Shown: in pieces, positions 34,130 to 43,515 of the stretch
How positions within the stretch are numbered: position 1 is the stretch's first letter
Layout: every line of letters begins with the position of its first letter
NCBI GenBank assembly: GCA_045599005.1
Contig: JAZRVF010000023.1
Location: forward strand, 11,408 to 75,407
DNA length: 64,000 nt
Direction: 5' to 3'
Source of the DNA: Treponema_I sp045599005
GTDB lineage: Bacteria > Spirochaetota > Spirochaetia > Treponematales > Treponemataceae
The notes under the pieces: generated by a model
What the model was told of the DNA's origin: nothing
Seen by the model: the letters and a program-made list of their open reading frames with translations, nothing else
Database searches by the model: none
Translations under genes and position numbers: made by a program

Positions 34130-36499
34130 ATGAATAGAAGACTTATTACCTCCGCTTTACCTTATGTAAACAATGTTCCTCATTTAGGAAACTGTATTCA
34201 GGTGCTTTCTGCCGATGTTTTTGCACGTTTCTGCAGAAGCCGCGGCTATGATACACTGTATGTTTGCGGTACTGACGAATATGGTACTGCTACTGAAACA
34301 CGCGCTCTCCAGGAAAACAAGAAACCCCGTGAGCTCTGCAATTATTACCATGCAATTCACAAAGACATCTATGAATGGTTCGGTATCAATTTTGACTATT
34401 TCGGACGTACATCAACCCCTCAGCAGACAGAGATAGTCCAGGGACTGTTCAATGACCTTGACAGCCGCGGTTTCATCAAAGAGAACACAATTGAGCAGCT
34501 TTATTGCCCTCATTGCGAGCGTTTCCTTGCTGACCGTTATGTACGCGGCGTGTGCCCTCACTGCGGATATGAGGATGCCCGTGGTGACCAGTGCGAGAAG
34601 TGCGGTGCGCTCCTTGATCCCACAGAGCTTAAAGAGCCCAAATGTTCCACATGTGGCGCTACTCCTGAGCTCCGTTCAACAAAGCACCTTTATATTGACC
34701 TGCCGAAAATCCAGAAAGAATATGCTCCCTGGATGAAAGAAACATCCGAAAAGGGAAAGTGGGCAAAAAATGCAATCCAGATGACAGAAGCCTGGATCCG
34801 TGACGGACTTCAGGAACGTGCCATCACCAGAGACCTGAAATGGGGTATTCCTGTTCCGAAAGAAGGCTTTGAGGACAAAGTATTCTATGTCTGGTTTGAT
34901 GCTCCCATCGGTTATATCTCAATTACAAAGGCTCTGGCTGACAAACTGGAGAAACTGGATTCGCCTGAGAAATTCGACTGGAAAACATGGTGGCTTCCTT
35001 CAGAAAGCACTGAAGAAAAAGCAAAGATTCCCGTTGATCTGTTCCAGTTCATCGGAAAAGACAACATTCCTTTCCATACTGTTATTTTCCCGTCAACACT
35101 GATCGGATCAGGAAAAGACTGGACAAAACTCCACCATATGTCTTCAACTGAATACCTGAACTATGAGAGCGGAAAATTCTCAAAATCAAAGGGAATCGGT
35201 GTTTTCGGAACAGACGCCCGTGAATCAGGAATCCCTGCGGATATGTGGCGTTTCTACATTTTCTATAACCGTCCCGAAAAATCAGACTTCCAGTTCACAT
35301 GGAAAGATTTCCAGGAGAAAGTCAATTCAGAGCTGGTAGGAAATCTCTGTAATCTGGTCAACAGAACAACAACTTTCGTCTCCCGCTATTATGATGGTAT
35401 CATTCCTGCCGGAACACCGGATTCAGCGCTCTGGAATCAGATAAAAGAAAAAGAAGCAAAAGTTGCAGAGTATCTTGAATGGGCAGACCTTAAAGACGCA
35501 TTCCATGAGATTTTCGCAATCTCATCAATTGCAAACAAAGCTTTCCAGGACGGAGAACCCTGGAAGACACGGAATACTGATCCTGAAAAAGCCGCAGCAC
35601 TCATCCGTGATCTGTGTTACGTAATCAAAGATCTTATGATTATGGCACATCCTTATATGCCTCATTATTGCGAAAAAGTTCTTTCTTTCTTCGGAAAATC
35701 AGGCTGCACAGGACGTATCGGAAAGGCCAGTGCAGAAGGCGCCCTTGACTGGAGCAATCTTGGTGTTACAGAAGGACTGGACAAAGTTTACAGAACTGAG
35801 ATCATCATGACACCGCTGGACGCAAAACGTACTGAAGAATACCGCAGTCGCTATGACGGAAGTCAGGCTGAAAGAGCCGAAAAAGCAGAGAAAGCCGGCG
35901 GAGAGAAAACAAAAGATCAGAAACCCAAAAAAGAGGAAAAGAAAGCCAAACAGCAGCCTAAAAAGGAAGAAAAAGCTCCTGATCCTCTTACACCGGAACA
36001 GCAGATTGAGAACTTCAACAGGAATGTTGCTCTTAAAGTTGCAAAAATCGTGTCTGTAGAACGGAATCCTGATTCTGACAAACTTTATATAGAACATCTG
36101 GACGATGGATCCGGAACAGACCGTGTTATCCAGAGCGGACTGGTTCCTTACCTTAAGGAAGAGGAACTGCTCGGCCAGCATGTAATCATCGCAGACAATC
36201 TTAAGCCGAGAAAAATGCGCGGTGTAGAAAGCCGTGGTATGCTTCTTGCCGCAGATTACAAAGATGGTGACAAAGATTGCGTTGAACTGCTTACCGCTCC
36301 TTGGGCAGCACCGGGAACACCTGTTGTTCTTGAAGGAACTGATCCAGCCGCGGCAAAAACTGCAGAAATTGATGCAGACGTTTTCTTTGCAACAGACATT
36401 TCTGTTACCGATAAAGCAGTTAATATTCAGGGTAAAGCACTTCTTGCAGACGGAAAAGCTCTGACAACTGAAAAAACTGTAAACGGTTCAGCTCACTAA
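34130..36499 (+). CDS. metG: Methionyl-tRNA synthetase
   Basis: This 789-residue class I synthetase has the HIGH-type motif PHLGN (about 17-21), paired Cys zinc knuckles (CPHCERF, CPHCGYED, CEKCG, CSTCG, about 125-185) and the KMSKS-type motif FSKSKGIG (about 350). A Lys/Glu-rich linker (about 585-625) connects to a C-terminal EMAP/Trbp111-like tRNA-binding domain (about 635-735). It charges tRNA-Met and initiator tRNA. Confidence 0.96.
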   Translation: MNRRLITSALPYVNNVPHLGNCIQVLSADVFARFCRSRGYDTLYVCGTDEYGTATETRALQENKKPRELCNYYHAIHKDIYEWFGINFDYFGRTSTPQQTEIVQGLFNDLDSRGFIKENTIEQLYCPHCERFLADRYVRGVCPHCGYEDARGDQCEKCGALLDPTELKEPKCSTCGATPELRSTKHLYIDLPKIQKEYAPWMKETSEKGKWAKNAIQMTEAWIRDGLQERAITRDLKWGIPVPKEGFEDKVFYVWFDAPIGYISITKALADKLEKLDSPEKFDWKTWWLPSESTEEKAKIPVDLFQFIGKDNIPFHTVIFPSTLIGSGKDWTKLHHMSSTEYLNYESGKFSKSKGIGVFGTDARESGIPADMWRFYIFYNRPEKSDFQFTWKDFQEKVNSELVGNLCNLVNRTTTFVSRYYDGIIPAGTPDSALWNQIKEKEAKVAEYLEWADLKDAFHEIFAISSIANKAFQDGEPWKTRNTDPEKAAALIRDLCYVIKDLMIMAHPYMPHYCEKVLSFFGKSGCTGRIGKASAEGALDWSNLGVTEGLDKVYRTEIIMTPLDAKRTEEYRSRYDGSQAERAEKAEKAGGEKTKDQKPKKEEKKAKQQPKKEEKAPDPLTPEQQIENFNRNVALKVAKIVSVERNPDSDKLYIEHLDDGSGTDRVIQSGLVPYLKEEELLGQHVIIADNLKPRKMRGVESRGMLLAADYKDGDKDCVELLTAPWAAPGTPVVLEGTDPAAAKTAEIDADVFFATDISVTDKAVNIQGKALLADGKALTTEKTVNGSAH

Positions 36500-36505
36500 T
36501 ACACG

Positions 36506-37642
36506 ATGCAGACAAACACACAATACATTTCCGGAATGGACCTTGTTGAGGACAAAGCCTCAGGTGTTTCCGTTCCGGAAAGTTTTCATTTTCTTCAAAG
36601 AGATTTTTGGGCGGATTTTAAATGCGCCCATGGTTGGAAAAAACTTAAGGTTCGCGGAACAGCAGAAGCGGAAAATTCCAAATATGATTTTTCTGTGAAT
36701 ATTCTTGTACGGACAGTGGGAAAGCTTTTTTCAATTGCTTATATTCCCATGGGGCTGGAGCTTACTCCGGAAAGTCCGTTTTCCCGGAACAATGATTTAT
36801 ACGCTGATCTTCTTTCTGAATTCTCTGTAAAGGCAAAGGCTTTGCTTCCGGCCAACACTTTCTGTCTGAGAATGGATCCGCCGGTGGAATTTGATGAACT
36901 TGCACAAAAGTGTACATGTTCAGAAAACTGGAGGAAGAAAAACGGCAGAACTCTGAAAAAATCCCTGAATGACATTCAGCCGCCGGACACGGTTCTTCTG
37001 GATCTGGAAAAAACCGAAGAGGAACTTCTTTCTGCGATGAAGCCGAAATGGCGTTACAACATAAAACTGGCGGAAAAGAAAGGTGTTGTCGTTTCAGCCT
37101 GTGGTGCTGACAAAATAGAAGAGTTTTATCATGTTTTTGAGGAGACGGCAAAAAGGGATGGAATTGCAATTCATGCAAAATCTTATTACAGAGATCTGCT
37201 TGAACGGGGTAATACAACTGAAGCCGGAGAATCAGGCATTAAAACAACATTGTATCTTGCAACACACGAAGAAGACGTTCTTGCCGGAATAATCACGCTT
37301 TTTACGGACACAGAGGCTGTCTATCTTTTTGGCGCCTCGTCAAACAACAAACGGAATCTTATGCCTGCATATCTTCTTCAGTGGCAGGCAATCTGTGATG
37401 CGAAAGTTTTCGGTGCGAAAGTCTACGATTTTTACGGCTGTCCACCGGATGACAATGAAAACCATCCGATGCACGGACTGTTCAGGTTCAAGACAGGATT
37501 CGGCGGCAGGTTGGTGCACAGAATCGGCAGCTTTGACACAGTATATAAGCCCTGTGTTTACGGGCTTTATATTTTTGCCGAAAAAGCGCGGGCGTTCTAT
37601 CACAAGAAAATTAAGAAGCTGTTTATACATAAAGGAAAATAG
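36506..37642 (+). CDS. FemAB-type peptidoglycan bridge aminoacyltransferase
   Basis: This 378-residue protein with tandem GNAT-like folds contains KPKWRYNIKLAEKKGV (about 175-190), YLFGASSNNKRNLMPAYLLQW and YDFYGCPP...HGLFRFKTGFGG, characteristic of FemA/FemX-like lipid II:amino acid transferases that use aminoacyl-tRNA. It lies 6 bp after metG, possibly one transcript. The transferred amino acid cannot be read from sequence. Confidence 0.85.
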   Translation: MQTNTQYISGMDLVEDKASGVSVPESFHFLQRDFWADFKCAHGWKKLKVRGTAEAENSKYDFSVNILVRTVGKLFSIAYIPMGLELTPESPFSRNNDLYADLLSEFSVKAKALLPANTFCLRMDPPVEFDELAQKCTCSENWRKKNGRTLKKSLNDIQPPDTVLLDLEKTEEELLSAMKPKWRYNIKLAEKKGVVVSACGADKIEEFYHVFEETAKRDGIAIHAKSYYRDLLERGNTTEAGESGIKTTLYLATHEEDVLAGIITLFTDTEAVYLFGASSNNKRNLMPAYLLQWQAICDAKVFGAKVYDFYGCPPDDNENHPMHGLFRFKTGFGGRLVHRIGSFDTVYKPCVYGLYIFAEKARAFYHKKIKKLFIHKGK

Positions 37643-37649
37643 GATTTTG

Positions 37650-38100
37650 TCATCCTGAGCCTGGTCGAAGGATCTCCGAAAAAAGACCACGCTTTAAAGG
37701 ATGTTTCGACTCCGCTCAACATGACACAGGGGGCAAACTGCGCTTCGGCACAACATGACAAAGCGCAGTGCATTCACTGCGCTTTCCCCACAATGTCATC
37801 CCGCGCCACAACAAGTGTCATCCGGCGCCCAATAGGGTTGTCATCATTCGAAAACTTCATTTTGTCACCCGGAGCGATAAAAAACAAGTTTTTTTTGTCG
37901 AAGGGGCTGCTCAGAGCTTTATAAGAGTTTGAAAGATCCTTCGACTGCATTCGCTGTGCTCATTCCGCTCAGGATGACAGTGGTGTGTCATTCACTGGGA
38001 CCTCTTTTGTCATCCGGAACAATGCGCCACCTGTCACCCGGAGCGATAAAAAACAAGTTTTTTTTGTCGAAGGATCTCCACAAAGCATTATGAAATTTCT
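37650..38100. repeat. Cluster of dispersed GTCAT...GAAGGATC elements
   Basis: The 532-bp gap between the FemAB gene and the BspA-like gene is filled with copies, in both directions, of a short element bounded by GTCATCCTGAGC and GTCGAAGGATCT. Two copies (about 37864-37904 and 38033-38074) are nearly identical over 40 bp and contain an AAAAACAAGTTTTTTTT hairpin. Other copies lie at 37650-37680, 37700-37730 and 37940-37982. No convincing gene was seen. Related copies occur at 3063-3085 and 42385-42430. Confidence 0.75.
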
Positions 38101-38109
38101 CCGCATTCC

Positions 38110-38138
38110 TTGAAATATGGCTTTCTGTGCGTTAAAAT
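38110..38138 (+). promoter_or_regulatory. Promoter of the BspA-like gene
   Basis: TTGAAA (38110-38115), exactly 17 bp, TAAAAT (38133-38138); start site about 38145, then an AGAGGGG ribosome site before ATG 38175. Confidence 0.75.
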
Positions 38139-38174
38139 CTAATGTAGGGTAATTTTAAAAACAGAGGGGTTTTC

Positions 38175-41100
38175 ATGAAGTCATCACATAAAATTTCACG
38201 TTTTCTGATTCTTGCGGCATTTGTTGCGGTTTTTGTGTCCTGTAACGGATTCTTCAACAAGCCTGACAATCCTAAGCAAAACAAGGCTGAAGCCGGATTC
38301 ACCTATGTGCGGATTCTTACAGAGTCTCAAAGCGCTGCACGTACAGTCATGCCGCAGGATTACAACCCCACTGCAGAAACTTTGACAAACTACAAACTGA
38401 CCACAACTTTCAAAGCCGGTAATTCGGAAGTGGAAGATGCCGAAAACTCTTACAGCGGATTGACTTACGATGGATTGACCGGCATTCAGCTTAAACTGCG
38501 CAATGACAAAGAGTATGCATTCACACTTACAGCCGAGTACAAAGGTTCAAGCTGGTCCGGCACAGACACATGGTCTTTTGCGGCTCCCAAGGAAATGCTT
38601 GTATTTGTACTTAGCCAAAGCATGGAAGGAACCGGAACCCTCTCACTGAACGCCGATGTTTCAGCAGCAGGAATATCAACTTCTATAAAAACCGTAAAAA
38701 TCTGGATTTCTGATGAACGGAGCATTGACAGAAATGTTCAGAGTCCTGCAAAAATTTTCAATTATTCAGAAGCAAATCCATGCCCGGAACACATTGAATA
38801 CAGTGAGGATGTAAACCCCTGCGGAAAACGCTGGATGCTGATGGAGATTACCGATAACTACGATTTGACAACTGTTGTAGGCCCGGAACTTGCTTACGTG
38901 TATCCCAATGAAACAACTTCCTGGACACCGGTAATTGAAGTGCTGAACAAAAAGTACAAGATTACCTTCAGCCGGGAAGGTTTTGAAGTGAATAACAAAA
39001 CCGGCAGAGCTGACAAAGATGTAAAAATAACTGCCGACCTTGTTCCCGGAGCAGAATTCCCCGAACCCTATGTACAGGGTATTTATGAAGCAACCCGGGA
39101 TCTTCCTAATTACGATAACGAACTTGAGATTCAAGATCTCTTTTTGCCACCAACCGGATATATCTTCTACCGATGGTGGGATGGGGAAACATTGGCCCAA
39201 GGGGGAAATCCTAAAGGTTACGAAGGCGGTTTGCCCATAAATGGTGGAACATACACAGATGACATAACCTTGTATCCTCTTTGGATTAAAAATGGATATA
39301 TATACAATTACTCAACCAAAGAAGAGATAGAAGCATACATCACTGCTCAAAGTCAGGATGAAACATATGATATTATATCCATCGATTTTCCTGAGGAATT
39401 CGAAAGTAGTGCAGTTTGGAATGCGACCATTTCTGCATTAAACAATTCTTCCCTCAATCAATCGGATAAAAAAGTTAGCTTGAATCTTTCACATCTTGAC
39501 ATAGACTGGTTAGAAGAAAATGTCTGGTTTGATCGGGAAAGCCCGGATGAATCTACAACCTTTGCCAGTATTGCAGGTACTGATGAAGAGCCAAATACCT
39601 GGCTTAGTGTGATTACATTGCCGCAAAGTCGCTCAAAAATCCCGGCTTATGCCTTCTATAACTGTACGGCATTGGAATCCATTTCTATACCAACTAATTA
39701 TACTGAAATAGGTGCAAAAGCATTTTATAACTGCTCTGTCATGACTACGGTTAACTTTAACGAATCATCCACATTCAATCCTTCGAAAATTCAGGCAATT
39801 GGTGATTCAGCATTTATAGGTACCGCAATTACAGCAATATCCATTCCCAATAGCGTTACCACCATAGGAGCCAATGCATTTAATGGCTGTACTGCATTGG
39901 AAACAGTAACCCTTGCTAATGCTTCAGCCCTTGCCACAATCGGAGAATCTGCATTTGAAAACACTTCTATCACACAGATTTTTCTGCGTGCCAAGGTAGC
40001 CACTATAGGTGACAGTGCATTTAAAAACTGTACAAAACTTGCAAATGTTTCCATTAATTCGGCCGCACCTCTTACCTCGATCGGCGCAAATGCCTTTGAA
40101 GGCTGTGCATTCACCGAAGTTACAATTCCGAATAGCGTTACTACCATTGGAGACAGCGCATTCAGTGGCTGTACCAGCCTGGCAAAGGTTACTATTGATT
40201 CAACTGCTTCAAAGCTTAAAACAATCGGCCAATCTGCTTTTGAAGGCTGTGCATTCACCACCATTTCGCTTCCTTCCACAATTACTACACTCGGTGGAAG
40301 AGCTTTTGCCGGAAATTCCAACCTTCGTAATGACTTTTTTACTCAACTTGGAACAGATTGGTGGTACCACTACGATGACAGTAACAAAGAATTGTCTGCA
40401 TATTCCCCTGGGGAAGTGAAATTTATACTGAATGGAGAATCATCCGAAATTCCATCTACATTGGTTAAAGCCGCCCCAGCAGAAGCAATTAAAGAATCAG
40501 ATCTTGTATCTATGGTAGAACTCAAGACTATGGAATCCGGACACTTCAACCTTGCTTTCTCCGGCGAAATTGCTTCAGTTTCTGATCTGGCTCCATTGCA
40601 GAATCTGACAGTAGGCGCAGAAGGTGCCACCATCGGGCTGGATCTTTCGCAGGTTACAATTACTGGAACGGGTAGTGATCTTGAACTTCCAGAAAAATTC
40701 TTTGCAGGATATTCAGAGGGATCTTATTCGTCTAATTCAATCATTTATGATGATTCCAATAGTCTTAACCCAATTGGAAAAGTACTGAAAAGTATTTCAT
40801 TACCAGAAGGTCTTGAAAGTCTTGGCTCTTATGCAATAGGGTGCTGTCCTAAACTTGAAACTGTTGTAATTCCAAAATCAGTGAAGTCTTTAGGAAGAAA
40901 TAGTATAGGTTATAATAATTCATTGAAGTCAATATCTTTTGAAGAAAATTCTTGCCTCAAAAATCTTTATGCCCTAGCTTTGGCCTATACCCCCTCTCTT
41001 GAAAAAGTGGGTACCGGCACAACCAGTGTACTTCCAGAATCTCTAGAGAATGTTTATCAACAGGTATTCTTATATTCAGGTATTACCGAAATTACAATTC

Positions 41101-42287
41101 CGGACAATGCTGTTTTCACTTCCGACAAAGTTTTCCAGGAATGTTCCAAGCTTAAAACAGTTACGATTGGAGCAAAAGTTGACAAACTTGTACAGTGTTT
41201 CCAGGGCTGTACCAGTCTTGAAACAGTTACAATAAATGGAACAGAGAGCGATTGGTTCTGCGTTACAAAAGAAGAAGAATTACATGTATACAATCAGACT
41301 GTTGAACCCATATCTTCTGCAGATATGGAATCGAAGGTTAATAAAGAAAATGCAACATACCGCGATGGTAAGTATTACCGTAATTCCACATTAGAAGATG
41401 TTCTTTCAAAAACCGTAAGTACCATGAATTCCCTGAGTCAAACTCAATATAATAGTTCAACCAGATATACCACCATGAACCTGACCATCAGTGTTCCGTT
41501 CACCAGTTGGGAAACGGACCTTGTATCACTTAAAAATATCTCTTATGCAAACGGAAGCACATCTACTACAGCCATTGACTTAAGTGGCTCTACCGACAAC
41601 AGCCCTGAAAAGAAGATTCCTGATGAATTTATGAAAGGTAAAGAATGGCTTTCTTCATTCAAAATGCCACAGGGAACCACTACCATTGGTAAGCAGGCGT
41701 TCTTTGGAAAAGACGACAACAGTAATCATGTTGACAGTTGTTTTACGGAATTCGTTTTCAACGATGATATTACTACCATTGAAGAAGAAGCATTCCTAGG
41801 TTCCTATCTGAAAGGACGACTGACTTTACCGCATACAATTACCGGAATAGGGGCAAAGGCCTTCTGCCGTACCATGACCCTGACCGTTACCTTTGAAGAT
41901 TCAGAGGAGTGGAATCTGAGTTCAATACCTGATTACTGTTTCTTCAGAAGCGGAAACGATGCTTCATTACCACTTTATATTCCGGCATCCGTTAATTTAA
42001 TTGGAAAGAATGCCTTTGTTGAATCACTGCTTGATGGGCGCGAAATCAGTTTGGGTGACGCTACTTCAAATTGGACCGAAACATTTACAAATTACGATGA
42101 AACCTCTGTGTCAACTGATATCTCTGCAGATGATTTGAAAAATAAACTGCGCCTTGTAAAACAGGATTTTGGAAATAACACCTCTGAAAATGACCACGCT
42201 GTTCTTTGGAATGACGTTTATTCTTCAGACCATGGTGGTGGTCTTGAAGGCAAAATCAAATCTTATCTTTGGACAAAAAAGAATTAA
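38175..42287 (+). CDS. BspA-like leucine-rich-repeat surface lipoprotein
   Basis: This 1370-residue protein has a signal and relaxed lipobox (FVSC, lipidated Cys 23). Residues about 240-370 include an InlB-type repeat-like segment (KYKITFSREGFEV, ending DDITLYPLW). From about 480 on there are many BspA-type leucine-rich repeats of about 23 residues (pattern LTSIGANAFEGC...TIPNSVTTIG), in at least three blocks separated by non-repeat spacers. Such proteins mediate adhesion to host matrix or other bacteria in oral and gut treponemes. It has its own promoter and no operon partners. Confidence 0.92.
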   Translation: MKSSHKISRFLILAAFVAVFVSCNGFFNKPDNPKQNKAEAGFTYVRILTESQSAARTVMPQDYNPTAETLTNYKLTTTFKAGNSEVEDAENSYSGLTYDGLTGIQLKLRNDKEYAFTLTAEYKGSSWSGTDTWSFAAPKEMLVFVLSQSMEGTGTLSLNADVSAAGISTSIKTVKIWISDERSIDRNVQSPAKIFNYSEANPCPEHIEYSEDVNPCGKRWMLMEITDNYDLTTVVGPELAYVYPNETTSWTPVIEVLNKKYKITFSREGFEVNNKTGRADKDVKITADLVPGAEFPEPYVQGIYEATRDLPNYDNELEIQDLFLPPTGYIFYRWWDGETLAQGGNPKGYEGGLPINGGTYTDDITLYPLWIKNGYIYNYSTKEEIEAYITAQSQDETYDIISIDFPEEFESSAVWNATISALNNSSLNQSDKKVSLNLSHLDIDWLEENVWFDRESPDESTTFASIAGTDEEPNTWLSVITLPQSRSKIPAYAFYNCTALESISIPTNYTEIGAKAFYNCSVMTTVNFNESSTFNPSKIQAIGDSAFIGTAITAISIPNSVTTIGANAFNGCTALETVTLANASALATIGESAFENTSITQIFLRAKVATIGDSAFKNCTKLANVSINSAAPLTSIGANAFEGCAFTEVTIPNSVTTIGDSAFSGCTSLAKVTIDSTASKLKTIGQSAFEGCAFTTISLPSTITTLGGRAFAGNSNLRNDFFTQLGTDWWYHYDDSNKELSAYSPGEVKFILNGESSEIPSTLVKAAPAEAIKESDLVSMVELKTMESGHFNLAFSGEIASVSDLAPLQNLTVGAEGATIGLDLSQVTITGTGSDLELPEKFFAGYSEGSYSSNSIIYDDSNSLNPIGKVLKSISLPEGLESLGSYAIGCCPKLETVVIPKSVKSLGRNSIGYNNSLKSISFEENSCLKNLYALALAYTPSLEKVGTGTTSVLPESLENVYQQVFLYSGITEITIPDNAVFTSDKVFQECSKLKTVTIGAKVDKLVQCFQGCTSLETVTINGTESDWFCVTKEEELHVYNQTVEPISSADMESKVNKENATYRDGKYYRNSTLEDVLSKTVSTMNSLSQTQYNSSTRYTTMNLTISVPFTSWETDLVSLKNISYANGSTSTTAIDLSGSTDNSPEKKIPDEFMKGKEWLSSFKMPQGTTTIGKQAFFGKDDNSNHVDSCFTEFVFNDDITTIEEEAFLGSYLKGRLTLPHTITGIGAKAFCRTMTLTVTFEDSEEWNLSSIPDYCFFRSGNDASLPLYIPASVNLIGKNAFVESLLDGREISLGDATSNWTETFTNYDETSVSTDISADDLKNKLRLVKQDFGNNTSENDHAVLWNDVYSSDHGGGLEGKIKSYLWTKKN

Positions 42288-42559
42288 TTTTCTTGAAATT
42301 TGCCGGCCTTTCTGTAGCTCATTTTCAATGATCAGGGTGACATGATGTTGTGCACAGGAGGGGGCGTTGCGGGGGCAAAAGGATCCTTCGACAAAGAAAC
42401 TTTGTTTCTTATTGCTCAGGATGACAAAGGTTCGGCCCCCGCACGGTGGGTAGCGGAAGACAAGTCAAAGTGGAGCAAGAGACAAAGCTTGCTTTGGCTT
42501 TTGTGGAGCGACTCTTGGCTGGAGCGTAGGGCGGTTGTCCGCCCTTCCAGGAATTTGGC
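42288..42559. other. Gene-free spacer with repeat copies
   Basis: This gap contains one inverted copy of the GTCAT...GAAGGATC element (about 42380-42425, with an AGAAACAAAGTTTCTT hairpin inside) and G-rich flanks (GGGGGCGTTGCGGGGG). No open frame with a ribosome site was seen; short frames here are low-complexity. Confidence 0.6.
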
Positions 42560-42586
42560 AAAAAAAACCGACCTTCAAAAGGCCGG
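42560..42586 (-). terminator. Terminator of the cysteine hydrolase gene
   Basis: On the minus strand CCGGCCTT pairs with AAGGTCGG across a three-base loop and is followed by eight T residues. Confidence 0.88.
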
Positions 42587-42608
42587 CTGTTATTCATTGA
42601 ATGAAAAA

Positions 42609-43397
42609 TCAGAAGAAGACGTCTGTGGAAGCCATGAACTGCATGCCTTTTGACTTGTATTCATGGACAAAATCTTCACCGACACCTTCAAAACCGCTGA
42701 CATTTGAAGTGCAGTCGGTGAGAAGGGTCATTCTGTAAACAGGCAGATAAACGGACAGGTCACGGATTGTATTTGCAACACAGTGAGAAAGTGCTTCGCC
42801 GGCAATGAAAATGCGGTCAGGCTGTTTGAGGCTGTCAATCAGGGAAAAGTTTGTTCTGGTTGCCGGGTCTGAGGGATCCGGAACTTCTGCCTGGACTGCG
42901 CTGTAATGCTCAGTAAAAGGATTTGTAGCTTTGTGGACAAAATCAACATTGGTGCCGCAACGGCCGATCTGCCACTTGAGCAGAGAATTCATTACGCCGT
43001 CTTCAACACATCCGCCCCAGGTACCGATAAGGCAATGAGGCGGCCAAATGGTAAGAACATAGCGACCGCGGTTTTCCAATGAAAGAAGATATTCCTCTGC
43101 AAGGCGGGTATACTTGGACTGTGCAGGCTGATATTTTTTGTCTGCAAAATCCTGATAAGTAATGATTGTATAAGGATCAGGATTTTTTCCCTCTGAATCA
43201 ATCCAGAAATAGGGATGTGCAATATGAAAACAGGGATGGCTGTCTAAAGTAACATGAATCTCATCAATCTGATCACTGTGAGAATCGATAAAAGCGGCCA
43301 AACGGAGACAGTCTTCCTGAGCACCCGGCACAAACAAAGATCCCTTGGGGGAACAAAAATCATTCTGAGGATCAATAATCAACAGCACATTACTCAT
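42609..43397 (-). CDS. Nicotinamidase/isochorismatase-like cysteine hydrolase
   Basis: This 262-residue protein has the catalytic triad pattern of the family: Asp in LIIDPQNDFC (about 9-14), a central Lys (FVHKATNPF, about 150) and Cys in AGEALSHCVANT (about 205). The metal-binding D-x-H segment is TLDSHPCFHIAHP. A nicotinamidase role (nicotinamide to nicotinate, NAD salvage) is likely because of the extended metal site. It is divergent from the phosphohexomutase gene and appears to be leaderless. Confidence 0.88.
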   Translation of the reverse strand: MSNVLLIIDPQNDFCSPKGSLFVPGAQEDCLRLAAFIDSHSDQIDEIHVTLDSHPCFHIAHPYFWIDSEGKNPDPYTIITYQDFADKKYQPAQSKYTRLAEEYLLSLENRGRYVLTIWPPHCLIGTWGGCVEDGVMNSLLKWQIGRCGTNVDFVHKATNPFTEHYSAVQAEVPDPSDPATRTNFSLIDSLKQPDRIFIAGEALSHCVANTIRDLSVYLPVYRMTLLTDCTSNVSGFEGVGEDFVHEYKSKGMQFMASTDVFF

Positions 43398-43403
43398 AAT
43401 ATT

Positions 43404-43433
43404 ATTTTACCTATAATTAAAGTTACAAGTCAA
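43404..43433 (-). promoter_or_regulatory. Leaderless promoter of the cysteine hydrolase
   Basis: TTGACT (43428-43433), 18 bp, TAAAAT (43404-43409) on the minus strand; six bases then separate the -10 from ATG 43397, so transcription would start on the start codon. Confidence 0.7.
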
Positions 43434-43481
43434 TAGAAACTGCATGACAGAAAAAATCAGGCTCTTCCGAAAAATCGTATC

Positions 43482-43509
43482 TTGAAACAAAGAAAAAAAA
43501 CGTTATACT
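43482..43509 (+). promoter_or_regulatory. Leaderless promoter of the phosphohexomutase
   Basis: TTGAAA (43482-43487), 16 bp, TATACT (43504-43509); ATG 43516 begins 7 bp after the -10. There is no ribosome site. Confidence 0.7.
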
Positions 43510-43515
43510 GACCTC

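Noticed and set aside
35699..36181. 160-codon minus-strand frame inside metG
   Set aside because: It is the antisense of the Lys/Glu-rich linker and tRNA-binding domain; no start signal.
39791..40321. 176-codon minus-strand frame in the BspA-like gene
   Set aside because: The antisense shadow of the leucine-rich repeats, repetitive for that reason only.
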